Assembly: GCA_002309675.1 (NCBI GenBank)
Contig: DBXX01000009.1
Coordinates: forward strand, 665-14,703
DNA: 14,039 bases
From: Lachnospiraceae bacterium UBA1201
GTDB taxonomy: Bacteria > Bacillota > Clostridia > Lachnospirales > Lachnospiraceae
Direction of reading: 5' to 3'
This document shows, piece by piece, positions 14,009 to 14,039 of this stretch (position 1 is the stretch's first letter; each line of letters opens with the position of its first letter). Both the position numbers and the translations under genes were made by a program. Under the pieces are notes generated by a model. The model did not search any database. It saw nothing but the letters and a program-made list of their open reading frames with translations, and was not told where the DNA came from.

Positions 14009-14039
14009 ATAGCGGGCTTTTCCAGCCTATCTATTTTTC

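Larger units (their letters stand above)
13723..14039. other. Intergenic region at right edge
   Basis: This 317-bp stretch holds the leftward promoter at 13808-13836, a degenerate repeat at 13883-13920 related to the left edge, and a terminator hairpin at 13963-14008. Open frames here are short and pyrimidine- or purine-biased. I see no gene in it. Confidence 0.6.

Overview
The window looks like chromosomal DNA of a Gram-positive anaerobe of the class Clostridia, probably Lachnospiraceae. That is an inference from the protein styles (hybrid histidine kinase, zinc-ribbon membrane protein, HD-type CCA enzyme, LiaF-like protein), strong AGGAGG-type ribosome binding sites and mid-range G+C. Ten of the eleven genes are on the minus strand. 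No tRNA, rRNA, transposase, phage gene or CRISPR array was seen.

Layout from left to right. 1-350: degenerate tandem repeats (period about 73-74 bp), then a strong terminator at 268-304. 351-3282: a minus-strand block of a small membrane protein, a six-helix membrane protein with a charged tail, and the Na+/proline symporter PutP. It has a clear promoter at 3328-3356 and a gap full of hairpins between the first two genes. 3416-7004: a zinc-ribbon/Tic20-like membrane protein followed 40 bp later by a 961-residue membrane hybrid histidine kinase, with a promoter at 7037-7065. 7299-7781: the only plus-strand gene, an orphan 160-residue protein. It converges on a uracil permease (7888-9321), and the two share a bidirectional terminator (7816-7866).

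9496-13701: a four-gene minus-strand operon with a promoter at 13808-13836. It runs from a membrane-anchored LiaF-like protein with a very acidic tail, to an ABC-type ATPase homologue that has lost its nucleotide-binding residues, to an ABC-2-like membrane protein (ATGA overlap), to the tRNA CCA-adding enzyme. It ends at a long hairpin terminator (9358-9414) that overlaps the apparent uracil permease promoter. 13723-14039 holds that operon promoter, another copy of the left-end repeat and a strong hairpin terminator.

The best candidate for something undescribed is the 10977-13701 module. It combines a LiaF-like envelope protein whose C-terminus carries a sequence resembling the flagellar EIDALL peptide, a pseudo-ABC ATPase, and a translationally coupled six-helix partner. 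This could be a non-transporting, ABC-derived envelope or sensory complex. That is inference from motifs only; no database search was possible.
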